Of a DNA stretch of 64,000 nt, positions 1 to 8,156 are shown piece by piece. Below the pieces are notes generated by a model, which was not told the origin of the DNA, ran no database searches, and saw nothing but the letters and a program-made list of their open reading frames with translations. Made by a program: the position numbers and the translations under genes. The first letter of the stretch is position 1, and every line of letters begins with the position of its first letter. This DNA is from CAZHDB01 sp964531225. GTDB lineage: Archaea > Thermoproteota > Thermoprotei_A > Sulfolobales > Desulfurococcaceae. The stretch spans positions 27,490 through 91,489 of the forward strand of contig CAZHDB010000005.1 of NCBI GenBank assembly GCA_964531225.1, in the 5' to 3' direction.

Positions 1-38
1 GGTTTAGAGCTTATATTCCAGGTCTATTTATCATTGAT

Positions 39-102
39 AATCAGCTGAGACAGGTTTATTCATCCCTTCTTAACTAGGTCTTTACCCCTTCCTCATCATC
101 TA
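39..102 (-). ncRNA. candidate C/D-box guide sRNA
   Basis: Read on the minus strand this gene-free stretch has C box ATGATGA (99-93), a weak D' region, C' box GGGATGA (66-60) and D box CTGA (44-41), about 59 nt in all. The G and A residues that form the sheared pairs of a kink-turn are kept in C, C' and D. The guide before D (59-45, ataaacctgtctcag) is complementary over 8 nt (CUGAGACA) to a conserved 16S segment near E. coli 322-329, recalled from memory. The D' box is not convincing, so only the D guide is well supported. Confidence 0.5.
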
Positions 103-159
103 GTTGATAGTATCTAAGGTTCTTACTATAGGTTTAACGCTTAAGGAAAATGCTACGTT

Positions 160-315
160 CTATTGCTCAACATATTCTATTATATCATGGTAAGTGTTAT
201 GTTTACAATAAGGACAATAATGATATAGTTTGGTAAATTCTTTCTTTAGATTATAACTTACCTTTAAATGCCACTCTTTTTTACACTTATGGCAACGTAG
301 TATCCAATACGGCAC
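160..315 (-). CDS. small zinc-ribbon protein, 51 aa
   Basis: GTG start at 315 with a GAGGTG ribosome binding site about 8 nt upstream; that site overlaps the stop codon of the ASCH gene, which implies translational coupling. The product has two Cys pairs, CHKC near residue 8 and CPYC near residue 34, the layout of a single zinc ribbon, with aromatic and basic residues between them. The function is unknown; nucleic-acid binding is an inference from the fold and from pairing with an ASCH protein. The next residues before the stop are acidic and aromatic, with no further domain. Confidence 0.7.
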   Translation of the reverse strand: MPYWILRCHKCKKEWHLKVSYNLKKEFTKLYHYCPYCKHNTYHDIIEYVEQ

Positions 316-322
316 GATCCTT

Positions 323-919
323 TCACCTCTTGATTAAACCTTTATCCTTGAGTTTATTAAGTACTTTCCGGAGTACTCTTCGCACAAGATGTCTCTTCTC
401 AATTCCTCCAAAAAGACGATATGATGTTGCACGTATACTATTTGTTCTAGTTAAGTCAAGTAATATTTTTCTCTCCTCAGGACTAAGCTCATTAGATAGG
501 TATCTAAGTCCCAACCTTGCCAGATCCGCCGGTTCAAGGCCCATATAAGGATGCTCTTGTGAAAGCTGATCAAGTCTTTGAATTATCTTAAATTCTATAA
601 GTGTAACCCAATCATCATCACTTATATTTTCATAAATTTTCTTTAGCTCATTAATGAGTTCCTCACGATTTTTAAAACCATCTTTGATTGCATCTTCATC
701 GCCTAGTTCTCTTATTCTTTTATGATATACTCGTGTAATTTTTACCTTAGCTATAGGTCTTCCTCCACCATGAATAATGATTTCTTCATATCTAGGCTTA
801 ACTATGCCCAGCCTAATAGTCAACGTCTTTTTCCCTTCAAGTATAAGGTCAACGTATCTTCCCTTTACCATTAGATGTCTTCCAATGAATCTCCTCCTCA
901 TATTAACATCCCTATTCAT
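323..919 (-). CDS. ASCH-domain protein
   Basis: 198 aa. Residues about 15-115 have the ASCH (PUA-like) pattern: GRYVDLILEGKKTLTIRLG at the start, a central GRPIAKVKITRVYHKRI strand pair, and an acidic helix ending in DDWVTLIEFKII. ASCH domains are predicted to bind RNA. The C-terminal 80 residues are basic and helical, with no domain I recognise. The ATG at 901 (residue 7) has a GGGATG ribosome binding site and may be the true start. An AT-rich TATA-like element lies about 60-70 nt upstream. It is the first gene of a two-gene unit with the zinc ribbon. Confidence 0.75.
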   Translation of the reverse strand: MNRDVNMRRRFIGRHLMVKGRYVDLILEGKKTLTIRLGIVKPRYEEIIIHGGGRPIAKVKITRVYHKRIRELGDEDAIKDGFKNREELINELKKIYENISDDDWVTLIEFKIIQRLDQLSQEHPYMGLEPADLARLGLRYLSNELSPEERKILLDLTRTNSIRATSYRLFGGIEKRHLVRRVLRKVLNKLKDKGLIKR

Positions 920-1033
920 CGATGCCTAAGGTAGGCATTAGTTTATTGAGTTGTACGGTGAATTTCTAACTATTAGATAAAGGAGAAATTTTTATATGTT
1001 TAATAATGAAAATTATTGAGATAAATAATAATG

Positions 1034-2875
1034 TTATTGTACATAGCTAAAGCCCGGTCTATGGCTTACAAAGTACGGTAAAGTTTGCGGGATCTTTGGA
1101 TATCCATGCGTTTCTCTTTGTAAAATTTCTATGAATTCCTCTATATTCATTACCTTCTGATCATTAGTTCTTCTGATTCTAACATTAATAGTGTTTGAGT
1201 CAACTTCTCTTTGTCCAATGACCACTATATATGGTATCCATTCTTTTGCAGCTTCTCTAATCTTCTTACCAAGAGATTCATCTCGATCGTCTATATCGAC
1301 TCGGAATCCATGACTCCTAATTCTTAGAGCTAATTCTTCGGCATATTTTAATTGTTTCTTTGTAATAGGGATTATGCGGACTTGGATAGGGGATATCCAT
1401 GTGGGTATGTATGGAGTCTTTCCACTTAATTCTAGTTGTGCAGCAGTATCGAATACCATGTATATGTATCTTTCCAGTGAGCCAATAATAGCTGTATGTA
1501 TAATTACTGGGTATTTCTTATCTCCGGTTTCAGTAATGTAGGTAATGCCAAAGCGCTCTCCATTGCCAATATCTATCTGGAAAGTTGCTATTTCACGTGG
1601 TCTTTTAAGATTATCAATAATATGGTATTCAACATTCAAGACCCAGTAATAAATACCTCCAGGTAATAGAGCGACTAATACTGGCTTACCTTCTTTTCTA
1701 ACAAAATCTATTATATCATCAAAGTATTGTTCGAAGAAGTCACGGGTTATATTGTAAAGAGCTACATATTCTCTGCCGACTTTCTTAACCTCTTCAAAGA
1801 TCTTTTCTTGAACCTTTTTAGAAACTTCGATAGCTTCCTTTAGATCCTTTGTAAGTATGTGAAGATCAGGCATGTAGAACTTTCTCATGCGAAAACAAAT
1901 GTTTAATTCACCGCGTTTCTCGAGACGATAGCTATCAGCAAGCTCGAATACACCCATAGGTAAATTACGATAACTAATAACCCAGTCGCGAAGCATGGCA
2001 AATTGTTGATGGCAAGCTGCATATCTCAGTATATAACGGCTGCCTTCTACTTCTAACTCATAGAGGCGATCTCCGAATAGTTTAGCATGCTCTAAAACAG
2101 GCTTTCTAGATAGATCAAATGTATTTGTACCCATAACTTTGAATATAGGTATACCAAGACTCTGTGCAACAATCCATGAATATTGTCCAACAGCTTCCAT
2201 GATAGCTGTTGCATGCGGCCCATATCTCATATGTCCATGATCACTAAATGGTTCCCATTCAAATCCAAACTTACGGCAATACTGATTAACTCTATTTATT
2301 CCGCCTGATAGTTCCTTTCCAAAAACTTCCTTTTCAACAAGTATCCTTAATTCGTCGTAACCTGTATAATCAAATTCTTCCGGTTTATAGATCTTTCCTT
2401 CTGGAGTGAGTATTATGTATTCTTTTTTAATTTCTTGTCTAATTATTTCACCTGTTTTCTTCTTTTCAATACTTTTTGAAAGCTCGCTTAATGGATGACC
2501 CAGGCACTCAAGTTGAAAAGCTTTATACCATCCAAAAGGCGCTCTGTAGATATTAATATATGTGCTATCCTTTAGTCTTCTCTCAAGATACTTAATGATA
2601 TCAAGTGCTTTTGGCGGTGATGCAAGCCTATTTGATAGATGCGCATAAGGATATAACACTATAGTGTCGGGCTTGACCTTGCTGGCCACATCAATGATCT
2701 CTGTAGATGCTTGATCAGCAACACTATGGTCATCGTTTTCTTCTATAGATGTAAATACAACTAGGGCATTACTGAATTCCTTCTCTTTATTATCATCTAC
2801 GGGCTCATGATCTTCTAATGCCTTTTCGGTAACACGATACCAAAATCTACGTGCATGAATTAAGAGCAACTTCAT
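1034..2875 (-). CDS. thrS: threonyl-tRNA synthetase
   Basis: 613 aa, charging tRNA-Thr. Residues 1-140 are the archaeal-type editing domain (MKLLLIHARRFWYRV start), which resembles D-aminoacyl-tRNA deacylase and clears Ser-tRNA-Thr. The class II catalytic core follows, with RYAACHQQFAMLRDW containing the zinc-binding Cys, motif 2 around ELADSYRLEKRGEL, and motif 3 near the GNGERFG strand region. The C-terminal HGTP anticodon domain begins near ISPIQVRIIPI. Both halves are present in one chain, unlike crenarchaea in which editing and catalytic proteins are split. A GGAGG ribosome binding site lies 9 nt before the ATG. Confidence 0.95.
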   Translation of the reverse strand: MKLLLIHARRFWYRVTEKALEDHEPVDDNKEKEFSNALVVFTSIEENDDHSVADQASTEIIDVASKVKPDTIVLYPYAHLSNRLASPPKALDIIKYLERRLKDSTYINIYRAPFGWYKAFQLECLGHPLSELSKSIEKKKTGEIIRQEIKKEYIILTPEGKIYKPEEFDYTGYDELRILVEKEVFGKELSGGINRVNQYCRKFGFEWEPFSDHGHMRYGPHATAIMEAVGQYSWIVAQSLGIPIFKVMGTNTFDLSRKPVLEHAKLFGDRLYELEVEGSRYILRYAACHQQFAMLRDWVISYRNLPMGVFELADSYRLEKRGELNICFRMRKFYMPDLHILTKDLKEAIEVSKKVQEKIFEEVKKVGREYVALYNITRDFFEQYFDDIIDFVRKEGKPVLVALLPGGIYYWVLNVEYHIIDNLKRPREIATFQIDIGNGERFGITYITETGDKKYPVIIHTAIIGSLERYIYMVFDTAAQLELSGKTPYIPTWISPIQVRIIPITKKQLKYAEELALRIRSHGFRVDIDDRDESLGKKIREAAKEWIPYIVVIGQREVDSNTINVRIRRTNDQKVMNIEEFIEILQRETHGYPKIPQTLPYFVSHRPGFSYVQ

Positions 2876-2896
2876 GCGGGTATATCCTCCAACTAT

Positions 2897-3313
2897 TTAT
2901 TGTACCGGAGTATATCTTTGTTCAGGAGGCTTTTGGGGTTGAGGAAGCCTCATAGGGGGTATTGGTGGGGGCACACCAAGTGATCTACTAATGATTATTA
3001 CATCTGCTATAATGTTATTAAATATTGCCTGTACTACTTGTTGTGGAATTTTCTTCTTAGACATTATTTCGTCACGTATTTTACGGCCATCCTTGTCACG
3101 GGGCATGAATATTGCTTGGCCCTTGAGACTTATCTGTACAACTGGTGGTAAAGAGGCTATGGCAAACGAGAAAGGAATGATTAAGGCTTCGTCCCTTCGA
3201 AACGGTGAAGCTGATGGTACTTGTAGATTTATCTGGAATTGTACTTGAGGTGGTAAGGTTTCTGATAATCTCTCGGCGTTAATGCTTGTCAAATGTACTG
3301 ATAGCGTAAACAT
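2897..3313 (-). CDS. conserved protein of unknown function
   Basis: 138 aa from the ATG at 3313, chosen because GAGGTG lies 9 nt upstream; an in-frame GTG at 3325 overlaps that site and is unlikely. The protein is predicted mostly beta strand (MFTLSVHLTSINAERL, then FQINLQVP and VVQISLKGQAIF), then a helix, then a proline-rich tail (GVPPPIPPMRLPQPQKPP). The order of strands, a helix and a VPPPIP tail loosely recalls SecB-like folds, but I cannot confirm that. It lies just upstream of thrS and is probably co-transcribed. Confidence 0.6.
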   Translation of the reverse strand: MFTLSVHLTSINAERLSETLPPQVQFQINLQVPSASPFRRDEALIIPFSFAIASLPPVVQISLKGQAIFMPRDKDGRKIRDEIMSKKKIPQQVVQAIFNNIIADVIIISRSLGVPPPIPPMRLPQPQKPPEQRYTPVQ

Positions 3314-3394
3314 AATTTGTAGCACCTCTAACCATACTATACACGCTATAGTGTTTATTAAGGTTGAGTTGGAGCAATATAGGTTATAAGACCC

Positions 3395-3404
3395 TTTTAT
3401 AAAA
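3395..3404 (+). promoter_or_regulatory. TATA box of radA
   Basis: TTTTATAAAA centred near 3400. Initiation about 26 nt downstream falls near 3426, a few bases before the ATG at 3430. The transcript would be nearly leaderless, and a start at 3415 is ruled out. Confidence 0.55.
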
Positions 3405-3429
3405 CACTAGAATATTGGATGGGGTGAAT

Positions 3430-4386
3430 ATGGCAAAGGATAAACCCAGATCTATAGCAGATCTACCTGGTGTAACAGCTTCAATAGCTAATAAGCTAAT
3501 AGAAGCTGGTTTTCCAACGATAGAATCCATAGCAATATCCAGGCCGGAAGAAATTAGTCAGGCTGCCGGAATCCCTCTTACAACAGCAAATAAGATTGTG
3601 TGGGCAGCAAGGAAGGCACTTGATATAAGGTTTAAAACGGCACGAGAAGTAAAACTTGAGCGTATGAACATACAAAAGATCACCACTGGAAGCAAGAATC
3701 TTGATGACTTATTGGGAGGAGGTATTGAGACAAGAACGATAACAGAGTTCTTTGGAGAATATGGCACTGGCAAGACCAATATATGTCACCAATTAAGCGT
3801 TAATGTACAACTACCTCCTGAGAGAGGTGGTCTATCTGGTAAGGCAGCCTATATTGATACAGAGGGTACTTTCCGATGGGAACGTATAGAGGCTATGTCT
3901 AGAGCTTTAGGTCTAGATCCTGATGAAGTTATGGATAATATACTGTATCAAAGGGTATATAATAGTGATCATCAGATGGCTGTAGTCGATGAGTTATTTG
4001 TCCTTATACCTAAAGAGAACATTAGATTAGTAGTTGTTGATTCTGTAACCAGCCTGTTTCGTGCAGAATATCCTGGTAGAGAGAACCTCGCTATTAGACA
4101 GCAGAAATTAAATAAACATCTTCATCAACTCCTAAAAATGGCTGAAGCATACAATGTTGCAGTTGTGGTCACTAATCAAGTCATGGCTAGACCAGATGTA
4201 TTCTATGGAGATCCGACGCAAGCTGTTGGCGGACATATACTGTACCATACTCCTGGTGTAAGGATTAAGCTTAGGAAAAGTAAGGGTAATAAGAGAATTG
4301 CACGTGTAGTTGATGCGCCACATCTACCTGAAGGAGAAGCTGTATTCATTATTACTGAAGAAGGTATACGTGATCCTGAGGATTAG
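3430..4386 (+). CDS. radA: RadA recombinase
   Basis: 318 aa from ATG 3430. This is the archaeal RecA/Rad51 homologue that forms filaments on ssDNA for strand exchange. The N-terminal helix-hairpin-helix domain (LPGVTASIANKLIEAGFPTIESIA) is followed by the ATPase core: Walker A GEYGTGKT, Walker B RLVVVDSVTSLF, and the L1/L2 DNA loops with NQVMARPD. Length and domain order are those of typical RadA. The TTG at 3415 lies upstream of the expected transcription start. The gene converges with the prepilin-type peptidase, overlapping it by 4 nt. Confidence 0.96.
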   Translation: MAKDKPRSIADLPGVTASIANKLIEAGFPTIESIAISRPEEISQAAGIPLTTANKIVWAARKALDIRFKTAREVKLERMNIQKITTGSKNLDDLLGGGIETRTITEFFGEYGTGKTNICHQLSVNVQLPPERGGLSGKAAYIDTEGTFRWERIEAMSRALGLDPDEVMDNILYQRVYNSDHQMAVVDELFVLIPKENIRLVVVDSVTSLFRAEYPGRENLAIRQQKLNKHLHQLLKMAEAYNVAVVVTNQVMARPDVFYGDPTQAVGGHILYHTPGVRIKLRKSKGNKRIARVVDAPHLPEGEAVFIITEEGIRDPED

Positions 4387-5195
4387 CTAAAGGCTAAAAA
4401 TAAGTACTGAATAACTAGATCGCCGAAGATCATAAATAATAATGTGCCAAGCATTATGGGAACTATATATGGTATGCCATAGGTAATAATTATATAATCA
4501 TCTGGGCTAAGAAGACCCTTGCTAATAAGTTCCCTTATTAGTTTCTGATGATCTCTATATTCTTCATCGATATCAAATGATGTCCTAATAGTTCTTTCAA
4601 TTCCTTCATTAGTTACTTTAAATTCTTCTAACAAATATCTATGCTTAAGTGTTAAATAGTTTCTAGCTTTAACAGGTTTAGCTGTAGCCAGAAGTATTAT
4701 TTTCTTTACAAGACTCGTCTTTAGAGAACGATATACATTCTTATATCTTATTAAATTATAAAGTATATTAAACGGGATAATTGCGGCTATAAGTAAATTC
4801 GTATACAATAATATTGGTAATATAGGGGGTAAAAGTATAGGCATAATACGTGTTCCTGCGAATAATGTATATTTGTATATAGTAGGTAATGGAAACAATA
4901 ATGCTAGTTCAGCTACAACTATTACATCAGCTCCACCAATCATATCGGTTTTATATAATCCATAGAATAGTAGTGGCCCTAAAAGCATAGACGTTAGTGT
5001 ATAGATTGTAAACATTGTTAGGCCGTGTTTTAGGTCTATAGGTATTGAAAACAGGAATAATATTATTGCGCCTACAAGTGATGCCCATGCATACTTATCA
5101 GGTATATCCCTATATTTTATATCAAGTATACTGAAATAAGTAAGTACTATGAATATATAGCATATCTTCGCAATAATTAATGAGAACTCATACAT
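4383..5195 (-). CDS. prepilin/preflagellin-type peptidase (A24 family)
   Basis: 270 aa membrane aspartic protease that removes class III signal peptides from archaeal pilin and archaellin precursors at the inner face of the membrane. The two catalytic Asp motifs are visible: SILDIKYRDIP near residue 25 and GGADV near residue 96. There are about six hydrophobic segments, and a cytoplasmic basic loop of roughly 70 residues before the last one. It is PibD/FlaK-like, though the exact subtype is not resolved. Its likely TATA (5227-5245 on the minus strand) sits inside the first codons of the divergent gene. Candidate substrates are the two pilin-like proteins at 34.5-37.1 kb. Confidence 0.85.
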   Translation of the reverse strand: MYEFSLIIAKICYIFIVLTYFSILDIKYRDIPDKYAWASLVGAIILFLFSIPIDLKHGLTMFTIYTLTSMLLGPLLFYGLYKTDMIGGADVIVVAELALLFPLPTIYKYTLFAGTRIMPILLPPILPILLYTNLLIAAIIPFNILYNLIRYKNVYRSLKTSLVKKIILLATAKPVKARNYLTLKHRYLLEEFKVTNEGIERTIRTSFDIDEEYRDHQKLIRELISKGLLSPDDYIIITYGIPYIVPIMLGTLLFMIFGDLVIQYLFLAFS

Positions 5196-5223
5196 ATTGA
5201 TCAGCTACTCTCCGGGAGTATAC

Positions 5224-5589
5224 ATGATAAACTTAAATATAAAGTCTAGAAATATAAAGTCAATCCTCAACCAATTAAGGCCATTATTCGAATGCGGATA
5301 TATAAGAATGTACTCTGTAAAAAAGAACTTAACAATACTTATAATCATTGCTAAGGGCGAGTATAATGTAAAATATTTTAAGATTAAACGTAGCGACCGT
5401 CTAAGTGGGCTTATGATCGATGTCATAGAGGCTGGGATATTCATTAACGATCATATATTATTTTCTATTAAATGGTTTAACACCTATTATACTATAGAAT
5501 TTAATAAGAAGAATCCATACATAAACATAATTGTGGGAGAAATAGACGATCTTAAAGAGATTATTGAGGGATTAATTTGTACAGAATAA
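5224..5589 (+). CDS. hypothetical protein, 121 aa
   Basis: ATG 5224 is chosen because GGGAG lies 6 nt upstream; a TTG at 5197 has no such site. The protein alternates short strands and helices (LNIKSRNIKSILNQLRPL at the start, DDLKEIIEGLIC at the end) and could be a small alpha/beta domain, but I recognise no family. It overlaps the HIT gene by 13 nt and is translationally coupled to it. The gene is divergent from the peptidase gene with only 28 nt between starts. Confidence 0.6.
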   Translation: MINLNIKSRNIKSILNQLRPLFECGYIRMYSVKKNLTILIIIAKGEYNVKYFKIKRSDRLSGLMIDVIEAGIFINDHILFSIKWFNTYYTIEFNKKNPYINIIVGEIDDLKEIIEGLICTE

Positions 5590-6104
5590 TATGGTCTCCA
5601 TGGAGATATGAATACATAAAGACGTTTACAAGTGGTAAAGAATATAGAGAATGTATATTATGCATTCTTCCTAGAAAAAGCGATGAAGAATCACTGATCA
5701 TACATAGAGGTAATTATACTTATGTAGTACTCAATGCCTACCCGTATAATAGTGGTCATCTAATGATTGTACCCTACAGGCATGTAAAGGATCTTAATAG
5801 TTTATCTAATGAAGAATCAATGGAACTAGTGAACAACTTGAAATATAGTATAGATGTTTTAAGAAGAGCTTTAAAACCCGATGGTTTTAATATAGGAATA
5901 AATCTTGGTAGAGTGGCTGGTGCGGGTATAGAAGACCATATACATGTACATGTAGTGCCTAGATGGTGTGGTGACAGTAATTTCATGCCAGTTATAGCTG
6001 GTATAAAATCTTTACCTATAGCTTTGCGGGAAACGTATAATTTATTAAAAAAATACTGGGTTATATATGAAGATAGTGGTGGTGAAGAAGCCCTCGATCA
6101 CTGA
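5577..6104 (+). CDS. HIT-family nucleotide hydrolase/transferase
   Basis: 175 aa with a TTG start, supported by GAGGG at 5566-5570 and an in-frame N-terminus YRIIWSPWRYEYI typical of HIT proteins. The CILC pair near residue 26 may bind zinc with later His residues. The substrate pocket runs through YPYNSGHLMIVPYRHV, and the catalytic histidine triad is HIHVHVVPRW near residue 120. HIT enzymes of this type cleave dinucleoside polyphosphates or AMP derivatives. It is coupled to the preceding hypothetical gene and converges with the aminotransferase gene. Confidence 0.9.
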   Translation: MYRIIWSPWRYEYIKTFTSGKEYRECILCILPRKSDEESLIIHRGNYTYVVLNAYPYNSGHLMIVPYRHVKDLNSLSNEESMELVNNLKYSIDVLRRALKPDGFNIGINLGRVAGAGIEDHIHVHVVPRWCGDSNFMPVIAGIKSLPIALRETYNLLKKYWVIYEDSGGEEALDH

Positions 6105-6125
6105 TAAAATGATGAAGACGGGGTT

Positions 6126-7481
6126 TTACCGAGCTTTTACCTCCTTATCAACTTCTTTAAGAATACTCTCAATAATTTCAAACGCCTTATCAACAGCTTC
6201 GATGGTAATGTTTAAAGGAGGAGCTATACGCAGTGTTGATAATCCAGCACTTATGACGAGCACACCGCGTTTAAATGATTCATTTATTACTTTTGCAAGT
6301 TCTTTTTTAGCTGGTTCCTTAGTCTCTCTATTTCGGACAAGCTCTACGCCTATCATAAGTCCTTTACCACGTACATCGCCTATGATTTCAAGGTGATCTT
6401 GCAATTCTCGGAATCTCTTCATAATATATTCTCCAACCCGAGATGCGTTTTCAAGCAACCCTTCCTCTTCAATAATACGTATAACCTCTGATCCTACTCT
6501 ACACGCTATTGGATTTCCGCCAAACGTTGTTGCATGGCTACCCCTTTCTAGATCCATGATCTCTGCTCTACCCACTACGGCTGATAAGGGTAGCCCTGAA
6601 GCTATAGCCTTAGCTATAGCCACTAGATCAGGCTCTACATTCCAGTGTTGTATAGCCCACCATTTCCCTGTACGGCCCATACCACTCTGGACTTCATCGT
6701 CGACAAGTAGTATCCCATATTCATCGGCTAATTTGCGGAGCCCGGGTAGAAAGTTATCTGGAGGTACAACATAGCCTCCTTCGCCTTGTATAGGTTCAAA
6801 GAATATTGCCGCGACTTCATCTCCATGAACGTATTTACCGAGGATGTAATCCTCTATAAATGCTAATGCTTGCTCGCCACACTCTATAGGGTCATCTGTA
6901 TTAAAGGGACATCTATACGGGTATGGGTAGGGAGCATGGATTACACATGGAAGCATTGGCGCAAACCAGCGATGCTGTACAGGTTTACTAGCTGTTAATG
7001 AATTAGCACCCATAGTTCTACCATGAAACGCTCCATAAAATGCTATCAGATAAGGCCTCTTGTTGCGGAAATGTCCACGACTAATCTTTATACACGCCTC
7101 TATAGCCTCTGCACCACTGTTTCCATAGAATACTTTTTTATCACCACCCATAGGAGCTATTGATACCAATTTCTCAGCAAGATCTACAGCTTCTCTATAG
7201 TAGAAATCCGTTAAACTATAATGAGTGATCTTGCCTAGCATTTCCTTTAAGGCATTCAATACTCTAGGATGATTATGTCCAACATTAAGTACTGCGAGAC
7301 CACTATTAAAATCAATGTACCTATTACCATCAACATCTTCTACAATAAATCCGTCTCCACGTTCAATAACAAGCGGATACCAACGTACAAATGATTGCAT
7401 TAGAAGTTTTTCATCACGTTCAAGTATTTCTTTAGCTTTTGGTCCAGGAGGTTCTACTTTTATTAAGGGGGCATCAACCAT
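6126..7481 (-). CDS. class III aminotransferase / amino-acid racemase family
   Basis: 451 aa PLP enzyme. The signature of class III enzymes is clear: GNSGAEAIEACIK, FYGAFHGRTMGA, DDEVQSGMGRTGKWW, and the PLP lysine in AIAKAIASGLPLSAV, followed by ATTFGGNPIAC. The best match by motif is the archaeal 4-aminobutyrate aminotransferase-like group. Several members in Thermococcales have proved to be ornithine aminotransferases or broad-specificity amino-acid racemases, so the substrate cannot be fixed here. GGAGG lies 7 nt before the ATG. Confidence 0.88.
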   Translation of the reverse strand: MVDAPLIKVEPPGPKAKEILERDEKLLMQSFVRWYPLVIERGDGFIVEDVDGNRYIDFNSGLAVLNVGHNHPRVLNALKEMLGKITHYSLTDFYYREAVDLAEKLVSIAPMGGDKKVFYGNSGAEAIEACIKISRGHFRNKRPYLIAFYGAFHGRTMGANSLTASKPVQHRWFAPMLPCVIHAPYPYPYRCPFNTDDPIECGEQALAFIEDYILGKYVHGDEVAAIFFEPIQGEGGYVVPPDNFLPGLRKLADEYGILLVDDEVQSGMGRTGKWWAIQHWNVEPDLVAIAKAIASGLPLSAVVGRAEIMDLERGSHATTFGGNPIACRVGSEVIRIIEEEGLLENASRVGEYIMKRFRELQDHLEIIGDVRGKGLMIGVELVRNRETKEPAKKELAKVINESFKRGVLVISAGLSTLRIAPPLNITIEAVDKAFEIIESILKEVDKEVKAR

Positions 7482-7588
7482 AACTGATCCTCCACATACT
7501 AAGAATAATTCTACGATAATAATATGTTGTCTAAGCAGAATAAATATCTATCTCTATACATATCAATATCTAGATAGGTAGAGAGATT

Positions 7589-7810
7589 ATGTTGCTCGCG
7601 AAAGAAGACTTCAGAATTATAGATAAATATCTTTTCCTAAACCAAACAAGGTTTCGTATTCAAGTTAGAGGTACTAATATAGTATTTAACGTACAAGCAG
7701 ATAATGAAGATGAGGCCCTTGAAAAAGCTGTTGATCTTGCAAGAGAGACGGGATTATCTAGAGAAATAATTGACAAGATAAGAGAGCGTATTAAAGCCGG
7801 TCATCAATGA
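7589..7810 (+). CDS. hypothetical small protein, 73 aa
   Basis: ATG preceded by GGTAGAGAG. The protein has an N-terminal strand region (FRIQVRGTNIVFNVQAD) and two charged helices (DEALEKAVDLARETGL, EIIDKIRERIKAG). It could be a small alpha/beta domain similar in size to DUF-type crenarchaeal proteins, but I recognise no family. It is divergent from the aminotransferase and appears monocistronic. Confidence 0.6.
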   Translation: MLLAKEDFRIIDKYLFLNQTRFRIQVRGTNIVFNVQADNEDEALEKAVDLARETGLSREIIDKIRERIKAGHQ

Positions 7811-7846
7811 TACACAATTATATAAACTGCATACACAGATGTTAAC

Positions 7847-7914
7847 TATTAGATGAAGACACTTGCCCCCCATGGACTCTTATAAGGGGATGATGACATT
7901 ACCGCGAACTGATA
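7847..7914 (+). ncRNA. candidate C/D-box guide sRNA
   Basis: The gap between two genes holds C-like TAGATGA (7850-7856), an unclear D', C' ATGATGA (7890-7896), a 12-nt guide (cattaccgcgaa) and D box CTGA (7909-7912). A TATA-like TTATATA at 7818-7824 predicts initiation near 7847, exactly before the C box. The D guide pairs over 9 nt with CGCGGUAAU of the 16S 530 loop. The upstream guide contains CTTGCCC, which could pair with GGGCAAG found slightly 5' of that loop in many archaea (from memory). Confidence 0.5.
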
Positions 7915-7916
7915 TT

Positions 7917-8156
7917 CTATATTCTTTTAGCCTTAACCTTTTTAAGTAATTCAAGTCTTTCTTCAAATTCTTCAATAATTTTTCCGATGTATTTACCCAA
8001 GGTTTCTTCAGGAACTCTTTCAAGTAATAGTTTTAGAAATCTTGAGGCACATCTACTACTATGAAATGTTAGCTTATACGTGCCATACTCTATAACTATA
8101 CCTTGTCCGTGGGGAAATTTTCTACCACATACAATACACGTGTATTTGGTCTTCAT
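7917..8156 (-). CDS. L24e/TRASH-like zinc-finger protein
   Basis: 79 aa. CIVCGRKFPHGQGIVIEYG followed by FHSSRCASRFLKLLLERV matches the treble-clef-like zinc finger of ribosomal L24e and TRASH proteins (Cys at about 8, 11 and 36, plus a His). The C-terminal half is a single charged helix instead of the usual L24e tail, so it is probably a paralogue, not L24e itself. Its ATG overlaps the stop of the upstream DUF2208 gene, so the pair is coupled. Confidence 0.7.
   Translation of the reverse strand: MKTKYTCIVCGRKFPHGQGIVIEYGTYKLTFHSSRCASRFLKLLLERVPEETLGKYIGKIIEEFEERLELLKKVKAKRI

Noticed and set aside
6075..6140. CTGA-TAAA-ATGATGA at the end of the HIT gene, like a D'-C' pair of a C/D sRNA
   Set aside because: The outer C box would be GTGGTGA, which loses the A needed for the kink-turn, the D box would be CCGA, and the whole lies in two convergent gene ends.
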